From contig CBDCBW010000015.1 in NCBI GenBank assembly GCA_965214485.1, positions 1-64,000 on the forward strand: DNA of 64,000 bases, read 5' to 3'. The DNA comes from JANQRZ01 sp965214485. GTDB lineage: Bacteria > Bacteroidota > Rhodothermia > Rhodothermales > JANQRZ01. Under the pieces are notes generated by a model. It had not been told where the DNA came from, searched no databases, and saw nothing but the letters and a program-made list of their open reading frames with translations. Below are positions 32,720 through 40,218 of the stretch, in pieces. Within the stretch, counting starts at the first letter, position 1. Every line of letters starts with the position of its first letter. Both the position numbers and the translations under genes were made by a program.

Positions 32720-33380
32720 GTTCCTCAAGAAAGAAGCGCCTACGCTCCTGGTGCTGCTCGTCCCGTTCGTCGCCGCCCCCCTCCTCTGGAACCGGCTCCC
32801 GGACGAGGTGCCGACCCACTGGAACCTCCGGGGCGAGGCCGACGGCTACTCGGGCAAGGCGTTCGGCCTGTTGGCGCTGCCCGGCCTCAGCGTGGGCCTC
32901 TACCTGCTCTACTGGCTGATCCCGAAGATCGACCCCAAGCGCGCGCTCGCGGCCGACCGGAAGCCGCTGCCGGCGTTCCGGTTCTTCACGGCGCTCTTCT
33001 TCACCGCCTTCTTCTTCGTCACCGTCAGCGCCGCCGCCGGTGCCCCGGTCCTGAACATGGCGCGGCTCGTCCCGCTGGTCGTGCTCCTTTTGCTGCTGGT
33101 GCTGGGCAACTACCTGACGGCGGTGCAGCCGAACTACTTCATCGGCATCCGCACGCCGTGGACGCTGGAGGACCCGGAGGTGTGGCGCCGGACGCACCGG
33201 CTGGGCGGGCGGCTGTGGGTCGCCGGGTCGGTTGTGCTACTGATGCTGCTCGTGGTGCTGGACGCGGAGACTTTCCCGAGCGTCTTCGTCGCCGGGCTCG
33301 CCGTGCTGGTGCTGGTGCCGCTGGTCTATTCGTACGTCCTCTACGCCACCAAGAAGCGCGCGGCGGAGAACGCATCGTAG
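32706..33380 (+). CDS. sdpI: SdpI family membrane protein
   Basis: A 224-residue membrane protein with about six helices. The N-terminal DUF1648 motif (NRLPDEVPTHWNLRGEADGY) and the SdpI-family block VQPNYFIGIRTPWTLEDPEVWRRTHRLGGRLW are both present. In B. subtilis the protein gives immunity to the SdpC killing factor and signals to SdpR. In genomes without sdpC the pair may respond to other envelope stress. It overlaps sdpR by 14 nt, so the two are coupled. The gene is convergent with the M1 peptidase; only five bp separate the stops. Confidence 0.88.
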   Translation: MTPTEFLKKEAPTLLVLLVPFVAAPLLWNRLPDEVPTHWNLRGEADGYSGKAFGLLALPGLSVGLYLLYWLIPKIDPKRALAADRKPLPAFRFFTALFFTAFFFVTVSAAAGAPVLNMARLVPLVVLLLLLVLGNYLTAVQPNYFIGIRTPWTLEDPEVWRRTHRLGGRLWVAGSVVLLMLLVVLDAETFPSVFVAGLAVLVLVPLVYSYVLYATKKRAAENAS

Positions 33381-33385
33381 CGGGG

Positions 33386-35041
33386 CTATTCTGCCTTCAG
33401 CAGCCAGTCGTTCGGGTCTACCGCGACCTCGGCGTCCGCCGGCACGGCGAGCTCGCCCCGCCCACCCGGCATCGGGACGCGCCGCACGTCGCCCTCCACG
33501 CTGACTTGAACCGGCAGCTCCAGCGGGTAGCCTTCGGGGGTCTCCCACCGGAGCAAGAGCCGGTCTCCGTCGCGCTCGGTGACGAGGCGCGGCAGGGCGG
33601 GCTGGGTGAGGTAGAGCCGGAAGAGGGCGTCGAGGTCGTGTCCGGTTTCGCGCTCGAGCGTGCGCTGGAAGTCCTCGGTCGTGGCGAAGCGGGTTTGGCG
33701 GCCGTCCGTCACCTTCTCCAGCGCGGGGTCGGGGTAGGTCATCCGGCGCAAGCCGCGCAGGAACGCGGGGTCGTCGTCCACCGCCCAGCGGAGGGTGTGG
33801 AGGAACCACATGCCCTTGAAGTAGATGTCGGCGTCGGTGATGCTCTTGCCGCTGCGCCGCCCGAAGTAGGCCTCCTGCGTGTCGCGTGTCTCGCCCGGCA
33901 CGACGGGCTGGCGGTTGGCGATCCGCCCGCGCTTCGAGAGGAGGTAGCGCCGGTAGGCGTCCGCCCCGCCGAGGCGCTCGGCGTAGAGCGCCTCGACGTA
34001 CATCGCCGTGCCCTCGTGCACCCAGAGGTGGCTCCAGTCCGGGACGGTGACGAGGTTGCCCCACCACTCGTGCGCGAGTTCGTGGAGGTGCAGCCAGTCG
34101 AACCCGAATTCGTTGTCCTCGAACGTGTCGCCGTAGGCGATCGCCGTCTGGTGCTCCATCCCGAGGTAGGGCGACTGCACGACGGCGTACTTGTCGGCGC
34201 GGAATGGGTACGGCCCGAAGACCTCCTCCATGAACCGGACGTGCTCGGCGATCTGAGGCAGGAGCCGCTCGGCCTTCTCGGCGTCCTCGGGGAGCGCGTA
34301 GAACGTGATCGGCAGGTCGTCGCCGGCGGTGCTCGTGTACGGCAGGGTGACGGCTTCGTAGGGGGCGACGTAGAGCGAGAGGCCGTAGTTGTTGATCGGC
34401 GTCGAGACGAACCACTCGAAAGTGACCCGTCCGTCCTCGCGCACTGCCTCCGTCTGCAACCGCCCGGCAGAGACGGCGGTGTGCCCGGCGGGCACCGTCA
34501 CCTCGATGCGGAGCGAGTCCGGCTCGTCGGAGGGGTGATCCTTCACCGGCCACCACAGGTCGGCCCCCTCGCCCTGGCATGAGACGCCGATCCACCACGT
34601 CCCGTCGCCCCGGTCCACCCATGTAAAGCCCCCCTGCCACGGCGGGTTCGGCGCGACGCGCGGCTGCCCGTTGTAGAAGACGCTCACTTCCAGCGTCTCT
34701 CCTGGCTGCCGCGTCCGCCCCAGATCGATCCACAGCCGTCCCCCATGCCGCTCGAAGTCCAGCGCCTCCTCCATCTCTGCGATCTGGCTGACGGCAAACG
34801 CCGTGTCGAGGTCGAGCACGATATGGCTCGTCGGAATGGTGACTTCGGCGTGCATCGTGAGCCGTCCATCGAGCGCTCGTGCTTCGGGCAGCACCTCCAG
34901 GTCGAGGTCGTAGAACTGCACGTCGAAGGCCGCCTGCTCGGGGATCAGCACGCCGCCCGACGAGGACGGGTCCGAGGGCGGGGGCTGTGCCGAGGCCGGG
35001 GCCGCGACGAGGAGCAGGGCGAGGGCGAGAAGGCGGAGCAT
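33386..35041 (-). CDS. M1 family aminopeptidase, exported
   Basis: A 551-residue zinc aminopeptidase with a signal peptide (LLALALLLVAAPASAQ). The zinc motif HELAHEWWGN with the third ligand 18 residues on (LWVHEGTAMYVEAL) is intact near residues 315-340. The substrate-loop GxMEN equivalent is GMEHQTAIAYG, with His in place of Asn, as in several bacterial secreted M1 enzymes. The N-terminal beta saddle (about 40-230) is complete, but the long C-terminal helical domain of PepN is absent and replaced by a ~90-residue beta segment. It would remove N-terminal residues from peptides in the periplasm or outside. The ATG at 35041 starts the signal peptide. Confidence 0.9.
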   Translation of the reverse strand: MLRLLALALLLVAAPASAQPPPSDPSSSGGVLIPEQAAFDVQFYDLDLEVLPEARALDGRLTMHAEVTIPTSHIVLDLDTAFAVSQIAEMEEALDFERHGGRLWIDLGRTRQPGETLEVSVFYNGQPRVAPNPPWQGGFTWVDRGDGTWWIGVSCQGEGADLWWPVKDHPSDEPDSLRIEVTVPAGHTAVSAGRLQTEAVREDGRVTFEWFVSTPINNYGLSLYVAPYEAVTLPYTSTAGDDLPITFYALPEDAEKAERLLPQIAEHVRFMEEVFGPYPFRADKYAVVQSPYLGMEHQTAIAYGDTFEDNEFGFDWLHLHELAHEWWGNLVTVPDWSHLWVHEGTAMYVEALYAERLGGADAYRRYLLSKRGRIANRQPVVPGETRDTQEAYFGRRSGKSITDADIYFKGMWFLHTLRWAVDDDPAFLRGLRRMTYPDPALEKVTDGRQTRFATTEDFQRTLERETGHDLDALFRLYLTQPALPRLVTERDGDRLLLRWETPEGYPLELPVQVSVEGDVRRVPMPGGRGELAVPADAEVAVDPNDWLLKAE

Positions 35042-35128
35042 GGCGGTCGTGGTGAGTGTTCGATCAACATACAAACGGCGACGCCGGCCTGTGCCGACGC
35101 CGCCGCGAGGTCGTGCTGCGCTGTCTGT

Positions 35129-35572
35129 TCAGCTCTCGCTGAGGATTTCGTCGAGGAAGTCCTTCGCATCGGTGACCTGAAAAGACACAGCAGTCATCAG
35201 GTCTCGGAGCGCATTGTTGTGGGGAAAGGTCCAGAACCCTCCCTCTGGAGTAGCTAAACGAAGGACTGTCTGCTCCCTAGAGTATTCCTCCAATGTCCCA
35301 AGCGCCCCTCTCCTCTGGCCCGTCGCCATTCTAAACGCACCGAGTATCCCCCTGGCTTCCGCCAAGTCAACCCAGTTTCTGCGATAGATCTGCAATATTC
35401 TCCCGTTGTACTCCGCAACATAAACAGAATCGATCCGGTCTCCCCCTTCGAGCTTCATCGAATCGTCCGGCTTTCCTGCCCGCCATTTCAGCTTTCCCTT
35501 CTGAGTCAGATGCATCAGCTTTACGACAGCCTCCAGCATCCTGTCTCGCGGACGTTCTACTTCTGTTGCCAT
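35129..35572 (-). CDS. Unknown small protein, second gene of low-GC cassette
   Basis: A 147-residue protein without signal or membrane segment. It has an N-terminal helix followed by LTQKGKLKWRAG, then a strand pair VYVAEYNGRILQIYRRNW; the 'LxxKGKLxW ... xAxxxGxxxxIYR' pattern recurs in small phage- or defence-associated hypotheticals, but I cannot name a family. The C-terminus is helical and acidic (TDAKDFLDEILSES). Base use is markedly less GC-rich than its neighbours, with many AT-ending codons. Its start overlaps the end of the gene before it by 16 nt, so both are made together. Function unknown. Confidence 0.7.
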   Translation of the reverse strand: MATEVERPRDRMLEAVVKLMHLTQKGKLKWRAGKPDDSMKLEGGDRIDSVYVAEYNGRILQIYRRNWVDLAEARGILGAFRMATGQRRGALGTLEEYSREQTVLRLATPEGGFWTFPHNNALRDLMTAVSFQVTDAKDFLDEILSES

Positions 35573-35970
35573 TCCCGGTCCTCCTGAAGGTTTTTGATCT
35601 CTTGGATCACCGCGACAACGCTCAGATAGGTACGCTTGATTCCTTCTTCGTCCGGTGCTCGGCCTTGCGCTCGCAGCCTACTCAACAGATTCCCCACCGA
35701 GCGCTTTGCTTCTCCGCGGAGCTTTGGTTCGAGGGCCTTTAGCGTTGATTCTATCTGAACGAGTTCTTCGTTCGCTCGGTCCTCTGAGTTCGGGAGATCA
35801 TTGAGGTAATTAGCAAGAGCCGACTTGCGTTGGCTCAACTCAGCCAACAATTTAGGTACTCTGACCCGTGCTTCGTAGAAGCGCCGGAGCTTCAGAACCT
35901 CCCAGAGCGCCCACCCCGTCAGCACGAGGCCGAGGATGGAAGCGAGGCTGCCCCAATCGGAAAGCAACAT
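35557..35970 (-). CDS. Unknown single-helix membrane/coiled-coil protein, first gene of low-GC cassette
   Basis: A 137-residue protein. One membrane helix lies at about residues 8-25 (LASILGLVLTGWALWEVL), followed by a basic stop-transfer RRFYEARVRVPK and a long amphipathic helix (about 40-130) suitable for coiled-coil assembly. No family is recognised. The start is ATG 35970; a GTG two codons upstream is possible. It begins 17 nt after the rho stop and overlaps the next gene by 16 nt. A membrane-anchored helical protein coupled to a small soluble protein, with atypical base use, suggests an acquired two-component unit, but no activity can be inferred. Confidence 0.65.
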   Translation of the reverse strand: MLLSDWGSLASILGLVLTGWALWEVLKLRRFYEARVRVPKLLAELSQRKSALANYLNDLPNSEDRANEELVQIESTLKALEPKLRGEAKRSVGNLLSRLRAQGRAPDEEGIKRTYLSVVAVIQEIKNLQEDREWQQK

Positions 35971-35987
35971 CGGCACCTCGCGCCCCA

Positions 35988-37271
35988 CTACATCTCGGCC
36001 GGGATGAGTTCGTTGAGGAGGTGGATGTTGTCCGGGCTCTGCTGGATGTGGCGGATCAGCGCCTGCATCGCCTCGACGGGGTGGCGGGAGTTGAGCGCGC
36101 GCATCAGCATGTGGTGGTACTTCACCATGTCGCCGAGGAGGCGCTCCTCGTTCCGGGTGCCGCTCTTGCGGAGGTTGATCGCCGGGAAGATGCGCTTGTC
36201 GGCGAGCTCGCGGTCGAGGACGATCTCGGCGTTGCCGGTGCCCTTGAACTCCTCGAAGATCACGTCGTCCATCCGGCTGCCGGTCTCGATGAGCGCGGTG
36301 GCGATAATGGTCAGCGAGCCGCCGTGCTCGATGTTGCGCGCCGCGCCGAAGATTTTGCGTGGCATCACGAGCGCGCGGGCGTCGAGGCCGCCGGACATGG
36401 TGCGGCCCGAGTTGCCGCCCCACAGGTTGAACGTCCGCCCGAGGCGCGTCAGCGAGTCGAGCAGCATCACCACGTCCTTGCCCTGCTCGACGAGCCGCCG
36501 CGAGTACTCGTAGGCCAGCGTGGCGACGCGGACGTGGTTGTCCTCCTCGTGGTCGTTCGAGGAGGCGAAGACGGTGCACTTGGTGGTCCGCTTGAAGTCG
36601 GTGACTTCCTCGGGCCGCTCGTCGACGAGGAGCGCCACGAGCTCGACCTCGGAGTGGTTCTCCTCGAGCGCGCGGGCGATTTTCTTGAGGATCACCGTTT
36701 TGCCGGTGCGCGGCGGCGCGACGATCAGCGCGCGCTGCCCCTTGCCGAGCGGGGCGACGAGGTCGATCACGCGCATCGTGATGTCGGTCGGCTCGGAGAC
36801 GAGCTGGAGCTTCTCGTTCGGGTAGATCGTCACGCCCTCGTCGTAGCTCGGCACCTCCTTCCAGTCGTCGGGCGCGACGCTCATCACCTTGTCGAGGTCC
36901 GTCACCTGCCACGCGCCCTTGCGGCCGGGCTTGATGGTGCCCTCGATCAGCACGCCGTCGCGGAGGTTGTACTTCTCGATGAGCGGCGGCGGCATGAAGG
37001 GGTCGTTGTCGCCCTTCGGGAGCGCGGGGTCGAAGCTCCGGATGAACCCGAAGTTCTTGTCCCCGATCATCTCGAGCATCCCGACGATGGGCTTGCCGGG
37101 GTGGCTGCTGCTCTCCCGGCTTCCCCCACCCTTGCCACGACCCCGATTGCGCTTGCGGCCACCTCGGCCACCTCCACCACCGTTGCGGTTGCTGCTTCCG
37201 TTGCGGTTGCTGCGGTCGTTCTGACCGGAATCGCTCCGACCGGACCGGTCGCCGCGCTGTTCTTCTGCCAT
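35988..37271 (-). CDS. rho: Transcription termination factor Rho
   Basis: The 427-residue hexameric RNA helicase that ends transcription at Rho-dependent sites. An N-terminal disordered head (about 1-60) is very rich in Gly, Arg, Asn and Ser. The RNA-binding domain (EMIGDKNFGFIRS ... YNLRDGVLIEGTIKPGRKG) and the RecA-like ATPase follow: Walker A APPRTGKT, Walker B VVMLLDSLTRLGR, Q-loop NLWGGNSGRTMSGG, R-loop and C-terminal EELKGTGN-like segment (FEEFKGTGNAEIVLDRELADKRIFPAINLRKSGTR split here as FEEFKGTGNAE and RIFPAINLRKSGTR). Bacteroidota Rho proteins often carry such heads in place of a full Rho_N domain. The ATG at 37271 starts the charged head. Confidence 0.97.
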   Translation of the reverse strand: MAEEQRGDRSGRSDSGQNDRSNRNGSSNRNGGGGGRGGRKRNRGRGKGGGSRESSSHPGKPIVGMLEMIGDKNFGFIRSFDPALPKGDNDPFMPPPLIEKYNLRDGVLIEGTIKPGRKGAWQVTDLDKVMSVAPDDWKEVPSYDEGVTIYPNEKLQLVSEPTDITMRVIDLVAPLGKGQRALIVAPPRTGKTVILKKIARALEENHSEVELVALLVDERPEEVTDFKRTTKCTVFASSNDHEEDNHVRVATLAYEYSRRLVEQGKDVVMLLDSLTRLGRTFNLWGGNSGRTMSGGLDARALVMPRKIFGAARNIEHGGSLTIIATALIETGSRMDDVIFEEFKGTGNAEIVLDRELADKRIFPAINLRKSGTRNEERLLGDMVKYHHMLMRALNSRHPVEAMQALIRHIQQSPDNIHLLNELIPAEM

Positions 37272-37873
37272 GAATCTGGGACTAGGTGAAACGGACGAGG
37301 CCCGGACACGCCGGGCGCTGGATTGGGAAAGGTGGGGGACGCTCACGAAGGGGAGACCGCTCCACACTGGGCGATCCCGGACCGAAGGCGATCCGCTGAG
37401 CGACGGTCGATAGCTGGGTAAGGCGGCTCGGGAGACTTCAAGACAGCCGACTTGAGGAAGACAGCCGACCTGGGAGGCGGGGGTGCCTCGGAAAAGTTGC
37501 GCTTCTGCCGGCGGTGCCTGATCTTTGGAGGGTCACGTCCACACCGGGCTCGGAGCCGAGGGGCGGCGGCACGCGCGTCGCCTAGCAACAAGCGGGTCCT
37601 AGCAACAAGCGGGCCACACGGCGAGCGCACTCAGTCTCTGGAGTCGGCGTCTCTGGGGTCAGTCTTGCTCCACCCCGCAGCCCGGTGGGGCGGCTGCGAA
37701 CCAATCGACTGCGAACCAATCGAAACGCCTTCCATCACTGCAAACAAGCACTGGCAAACAAGGCGAGGCGCGTGCCACAACGCATGAACGTCCTCCAATA
37801 TAGATGGTTTCCGGCAGCGAAGCAACAGGCTTGCTGCCCGCCCGTTTCAGCCCTCTTTCACGCGGCCCGCCCT
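37272..37873. other. 602-bp divergent region between rho and rnhB with three tandem duplications
   Basis: No gene is supported here. It holds AGACAGCCGAC at 37441 and 37459 (period 18), CCTAGCAACAAGCGGG at 37581 and 37598 (period 17) and CTGCGAACCAATCGA at 37694 and 37709 (period 15). The promoters of rho and rnhB must lie here, but I found no convincing consensus. A short reading frame continuous with rnhB begins at ATG 37784, which would extend that protein by 30 residues. Confidence 0.6.
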
Positions 37874-38467
37874 ATGGCGTCTTTCGAGATCGAAGCAGAG
37901 CACTGGCGGCGCGGGGCGCGGTGGGTGGCGGGCGTGGACGAGGCCGGACGAGGCTGCCTCGCCGGCCCCGTGGTGGCTGCCGCGGTGGTGCTCGCGCCGG
38001 ACACCCGCATCGCCGGGCTCGACGACTCGAAGAAGCTGACGCCCGCCGTTCGGGACGCGCTCTTCGGGACCGTCACGGGCGAGGCCCTCGCGGTAGGCGT
38101 CGGGCGGTGCTCGCCGCGAGAGATCGACGAGCTGAACATCCTCTGGGCCTCGCTGGAGGCGATGCGCCGCGCCGTACTGGCCCTCGCGCTGGAACCGGAC
38201 CTCCTCCTGATCGACGGTAACCATCCGATCCCCGACGCCCCGTGGCCGCAAGAAGCCCTCGTCAGGGGAGACGCTCGGAGCCTCTCGGTCGCCGCCGCGT
38301 CCGTCGTGGCGAAGGTGACGCGGGACCGGCTGATGGTGCGCCTGCACGAGGACTTCCCCGAATACGGCTGGGCCGGACACAAGGGTTACCCGACGGCGAC
38401 GCACTACGACGCGCTCCGCACGCACGGGCCGAGCCCCCACCACCGCCGGTCGTTCCGGCTGGCGTAG
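37874..38467 (+). CDS. rnhB: Ribonuclease HII
   Basis: A 197-residue enzyme that nicks RNA-DNA hybrids and starts removal of misincorporated ribonucleotides. The catalytic opening VAGVDEAGRGCLAGPVV gives the DEAGRG Asp/Glu pair, DDSKKL is followed by an Asp in LLIDGNHP, and the fourth acidic/Lys region is SLSVAAASVVAKVTRDRLM. Length is normal for the family. ATG 37874 is chosen because family members begin 8-20 residues before VAGVDEAGRG; upstream ATG 37784 is possible but adds unrelated residues. It is convergent with aroK; the second CTAG-ended element fills the space between them. Confidence 0.95.
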   Translation: MASFEIEAEHWRRGARWVAGVDEAGRGCLAGPVVAAAVVLAPDTRIAGLDDSKKLTPAVRDALFGTVTGEALAVGVGRCSPREIDELNILWASLEAMRRAVLALALEPDLLLIDGNHPIPDAPWPQEALVRGDARSLSVAAASVVAKVTRDRLMVRLHEDFPEYGWAGHKGYPTATHYDALRTHGPSPHHRRSFRLA

Positions 38468-38473
38468 GGCCTC

Positions 38474-38495
38474 GGCTCCACCGAGGCTCCACCGA
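38474..38495. repeat. 11-nt tandem duplication
   Basis: GGCTCCACCGA occurs at 38474 and 38485, directly after the rnhB stop and just before the CTAG-ended element. Confidence 0.85.
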
Positions 38496-38498
38496 GCC

Positions 38499-38664
38499 CT
38501 AGTGCTACGACACCTCGATTCTGACAGGCTCTCGGCAGCCCGTGCGCCGCGCGTCGGCGTTGACCTCTTCGCCCGATGCGGTGCATCTAGCTCCTCGGTC
38601 GCCTTGACTCGCAGCACCCGAACACGCCGATCTACCCGTCATTCTGCTCGTGTCGCAGCACTAG
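38499..38664 (-). repeat. CTAG-ended inverted-repeat element, copy 2 (166 bp), candidate structured 3'-UTR RNA
   Basis: The ends CTAGTGCTACGACAC (38499-38513) and GTGTCGCAGCACTAG (38650-38664) are inverted repeats with 14 of 15 matches; the one mismatch is G-U in minus-strand RNA. After an 8 by 8 internal loop TGACAGG pairs with CCCGTCA, again with a minus-strand G-U. Core: GACC (38562-38565), nine nt, GATGC-GGT-GCATC, nine nt, GGTC (38597-38600). Copy 1 at 13332 has the same plan and nearly the same length, with GTCC/GGAC in place of GACC/GGTC. The aroK stop codon lies inside the right end, so the element is the aroK 3' UTR and also lies after rnhB. Confidence 0.68.
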
Positions 38665-39200
38665 GCTTCGACGGGCAGCGCCTGCACGATCGCGTCGGCG
38701 ACTTGCTCCGGCGTCATCGTTTCCGCCTCGACGGTCACGTCGGCGTGGCTGTAGAAGCGTTCGCGCTTGCGGAGGACCTCGCTGATGTACTCGAGCAGGG
38801 CCGCGTCGGAGAAGGGCCGGCCGTCCTCGTCGAGGAGCAGGGGCCGCTCCTCGCCCTCGCGCAGGCGCTCGACGAGGGTCTCGGGCGAGAGCTTGAGGTA
38901 GACGATCGTGCCGCTCGTCTCGGCGGTGAGGAGGTTGCCCTCCGTGGCGAGCGCCCCGCCGCCGGTGGCGACGACGACGTGCTCCTGCTCCGCCGCCTCG
39001 CACAGCACGGCGGTTTCGAGCGCGCGGAACACCGGCTCGCCGCGCCGGGCGAAGAGGTCGGAGATCGAGACGCCGGCGGCGCGCTCGACCTCGTCGTCGA
39101 GGTCGAGGAAGCGGTAGCCGAGGCGCTCGGCGACGAGGGGGCCGGAGGTGCTCTTGCCGCTGCCCATGAAGCCGGTGAGGTAGACGCGGGGTGGGTGCAT
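38661..39200 (-). CDS. aroK: Shikimate kinase
   Basis: A 179-residue kinase of the aromatic amino acid pathway, phosphorylating shikimate before AroA, whose gene is also in this window. The P-loop GFMGSGKST (residues 11-19), the shikimate-binding DLDDEVE and the DLFARRGEPVFR segment, GGGAL and the lid RPLL are all present. Length is standard. The ATG at 39200 opens MHPPRVYLTGFMG. Divergent from truA with a 213-bp gap. Its stop codon is embedded in the CTAG-ended element. Confidence 0.95.
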   Translation of the reverse strand: MHPPRVYLTGFMGSGKSTSGPLVAERLGYRFLDLDDEVERAAGVSISDLFARRGEPVFRALETAVLCEAAEQEHVVVATGGGALATEGNLLTAETSGTIVYLKLSPETLVERLREGEERPLLLDEDGRPFSDAALLEYISEVLRKRERFYSHADVTVEAETMTPEQVADAIVQALPVEA

Positions 39201-39413
39201 ATCTTCGGAGCCGCCGCGAGGAGACTCGTGCATGAGAAAACGAAGTGGTGGACGCACGGCGCGGGCGCGCCTCTCGGAGCGGTTCGGGGGGTCAGCCTGG
39301 GGGGCGAGAGCGGGCGGGGAGCCGGTGCAGCGCGACGGGGTCGGTTGGGCCCGCAGCCGCTCGCAGCCCGCGAGCACAAATCCGAACAGCTTCTTAATGT
39401 ATCACTTTTCGAC

Positions 39414-40175
39414 GTGGCAACCTACCGGCTTGTGATCGAATACGACGGGTCCGGCTTCCACGGCTGGCAGGCACAACCGGCCCGCCCGTCGGTGCAGGCC
39501 GCGCTCGAGGAGGCCCTCATGACGGCGCTCCGGCTCCCCGTCGGCGTCACCGGCTCGGGGCGCACGGACGCTGGGGTGCACGCGCGCGGGCAGGTGGCCC
39601 ACTTCGCCACCGAGGCCCCGGTCGATCCGTTCCAGCTCCGGCGCTCGCTGAACGGCCTCCTCCCCCCGAGCATCGCCGTCCTCGGCCTGTCGCAGGCCGC
39701 CGACGGATTCCACGCCCGCTACGACGCCTGCCGACGGCTCTACCACTACCACGCAACCGGGCAGCCGCGCGCCCTCGACCGGCACCGCCGCTGGACGGTC
39801 CGCCCGGAGCCGGATTGGGCGCTGATGACCGGGGCCGCTCGGCACCTGCTCGGGCACCACCACTTCGGCGCGTTCTGCCTCACGCAGTCGGCCACCACGA
39901 ACCGCGTCTGCACCGTCGAGCGGGCGGGCTGGGTGCCGGAGGGCCGCGCCGGGGACTGGCGGTTCGAGATCGCCGCCGACCGCTTCCTGCACGGGATGGT
40001 CCGGGCGATCGTGGGGACGCTCGTGGACGTGGGGCACGGACGGCGCGACCCGGACTCGCTGCCGGAGGTGCTGGCCTCGCGGGACCGGAGGCGGGCGGGA
40101 CCGGCGGCTCCGGCGCACGGCCTCGTGCTGGAGCGCGTCACGTACCCCGACGGCGAGTCGGAAACCCCCAGTTGA
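39414..40175 (+). CDS. truA: tRNA pseudouridine synthase A
   Basis: A 253-residue enzyme that makes pseudouridine at positions 38-40 of tRNA. The opening YRLVIEYDGSGFHGWQAQP, the catalytic Asp in TGSGRTDAGVHARGQVAHF (about residue 52) and the C-terminal HGMVRAIVGTLVDVGHG are diagnostic. GTG at 39414 is the only start that gives the family's usual N-terminus; an ATG 17 nt upstream is in another frame. A lipoprotein gene follows after 43 bp on the same strand. Confidence 0.94.
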   Translation: MATYRLVIEYDGSGFHGWQAQPARPSVQAALEEALMTALRLPVGVTGSGRTDAGVHARGQVAHFATEAPVDPFQLRRSLNGLLPPSIAVLGLSQAADGFHARYDACRRLYHYHATGQPRALDRHRRWTVRPEPDWALMTGAARHLLGHHHFGAFCLTQSATTNRVCTVERAGWVPEGRAGDWRFEIAADRFLHGMVRAIVGTLVDVGHGRRDPDSLPEVLASRDRRRAGPAAPAHGLVLERVTYPDGESETPS

Positions 40176-40218
40176 CGGCGACATTCAACGCCGCCCTTCG
40201 CTTGCACCCGTTCTGCCC

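Noticed and set aside
32420..33380. A complete Sdp cannibalism toxin system
   Set aside because: Only sdpR and sdpI are present; there is no SdpA, SdpB or SdpC homologue in flanking genes.
35129..35970. A named toxin-antitoxin or CBASS-type defence pair
   Set aside because: No nuclease, cyclase, kinase, HTH or known effector motif can be seen in either protein; only an inference from layout is possible.
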